Source: Caldifarciminota bacterium (GTDB taxonomy: Bacteria > WOR-3 > Hydrothermia > UBA1063 > CAJXJZ01). Taken from it: DNA of 5,491 nt. Both the position numbers and the translations under genes were made by a program. Location of the stretch: NCBI GenBank assembly GCA_027073945.1, contig JALTEL010000629.1:1-5491 (forward strand), written 5' to 3'. Shown here piece by piece: positions 5,403 to 5,491 of the stretch (its first letter is position 1; each line of letters starts with the position of its first letter). The notes under the pieces were generated by a model. The model was not told the origin of the DNA, ran no database searches, and was given only the letters and a program-made list of their open reading frames with translations.

Positions 5403-5491
5403 GGAGTCTGTCGGATTGACCCCGTCAAAATATCCCTCAGCCGACCCCTTATTTTTAAAAAAAGCCATTTTCCAACTATTTTCAAATAATA
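5403..5491. mobile_element. Possible end of an insertion sequence (IS1182-like), running out of the window
   Basis: The stretch from GGAGTCTGTCGGATTGACCC (5403-5422) onward resembles the terminal inverted repeat of IS1182-type elements as I remember them. It is followed by an A/T-rich leader with no open gene. Inside are TTGAC-CCC-GTCAA (5416-5428) and the outer pair GTCGG (5410-5414)/CCGAC (5441-5445), then TTATTTTTAAAAAAA. The same hairpin followed by T-rich DNA could instead be a terminator for the replication operon. No transposase is visible because the window ends at 5491. The assignment is a recollection of pattern and is weak. Confidence 0.33.

Noticed and set aside
5255..5485. 76-residue minus-strand frame across the helicase gene end and the IS-like region
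   Set aside because: It runs antisense through the helicase 3' end and the repeats. It has no recognisable transposase residues and low-complexity basic composition.
5347..5491. attR copy of the ssrA 3' end
   Set aside because: No match to the T-arm/acceptor sequence (GGTTCAATTCCCCT or CACCTCCACCA) is present after the helicase gene.

Overview
The window is the left end of an integrated mobile element. It starts in the last ~98 bases of a tmRNA gene (ssrA), ending in a T-arm, an acceptor 3' strand and the encoded CCA. An intact P4-type tyrosine recombinase follows, reading away from ssrA on the same strand. This is the classic layout of a genomic island, prophage or phage satellite inserted at the 3' end of ssrA. 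The DNA is AT-rich, the Shine-Dalgarno sequences are strong and CCA is encoded. This suits an AT-rich proteobacterium; Campylobacterota (Sulfurimonas/Sulfurovum/Arcobacter-like) is a guess, because no housekeeping protein is present to fix the taxon.

Layout: (1) 1-98, ssrA 3' end with the presumed attL core. (2) 99-273, non-coding DNA with two repeat families: TCCA words at helical spacing, and TAGGGGCAA/TTAAGGGG repeats that form inverted repeats around the integrase ribosome binding site. (3) 274-2531, a two-gene unit: the integrase and, joined by a 4-base ATGA overlap, a 335-residue protein I do not recognise. (4) 2532-2688, an intergenic region with a weak terminator-like hairpin and a palindromic operator candidate. 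(5) 2689-5346, four tightly overlapping genes: an AlpA-type regulator, a small CHC2-like primase N-domain protein without zinc ligands, a Toprim-like protein with an altered acidic motif, and an SF3 helicase of the DUF5906/D5 type. (6) 5347-5491, non-coding DNA with a short tandem repeat, a 15-base palindrome and what may be the end of an insertion sequence.

Working model: the integrase inserts and excises the element at ssrA. The AlpA-like protein acts as transcriptional switch and/or excision factor. The last three genes together supply what phage P4 carries in one alpha protein (primase N-domain, Toprim, SF3 helicase), here split into three overlapping genes. No capsid, tail, packaging or conjugation gene is visible, so the window alone cannot say whether this is a satellite, a prophage or a plasmid-like island. 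The most notable points are the split and apparently degenerate primase, the inverted-repeat control region over the integrase start, and the unknown gene coupled to the integrase.
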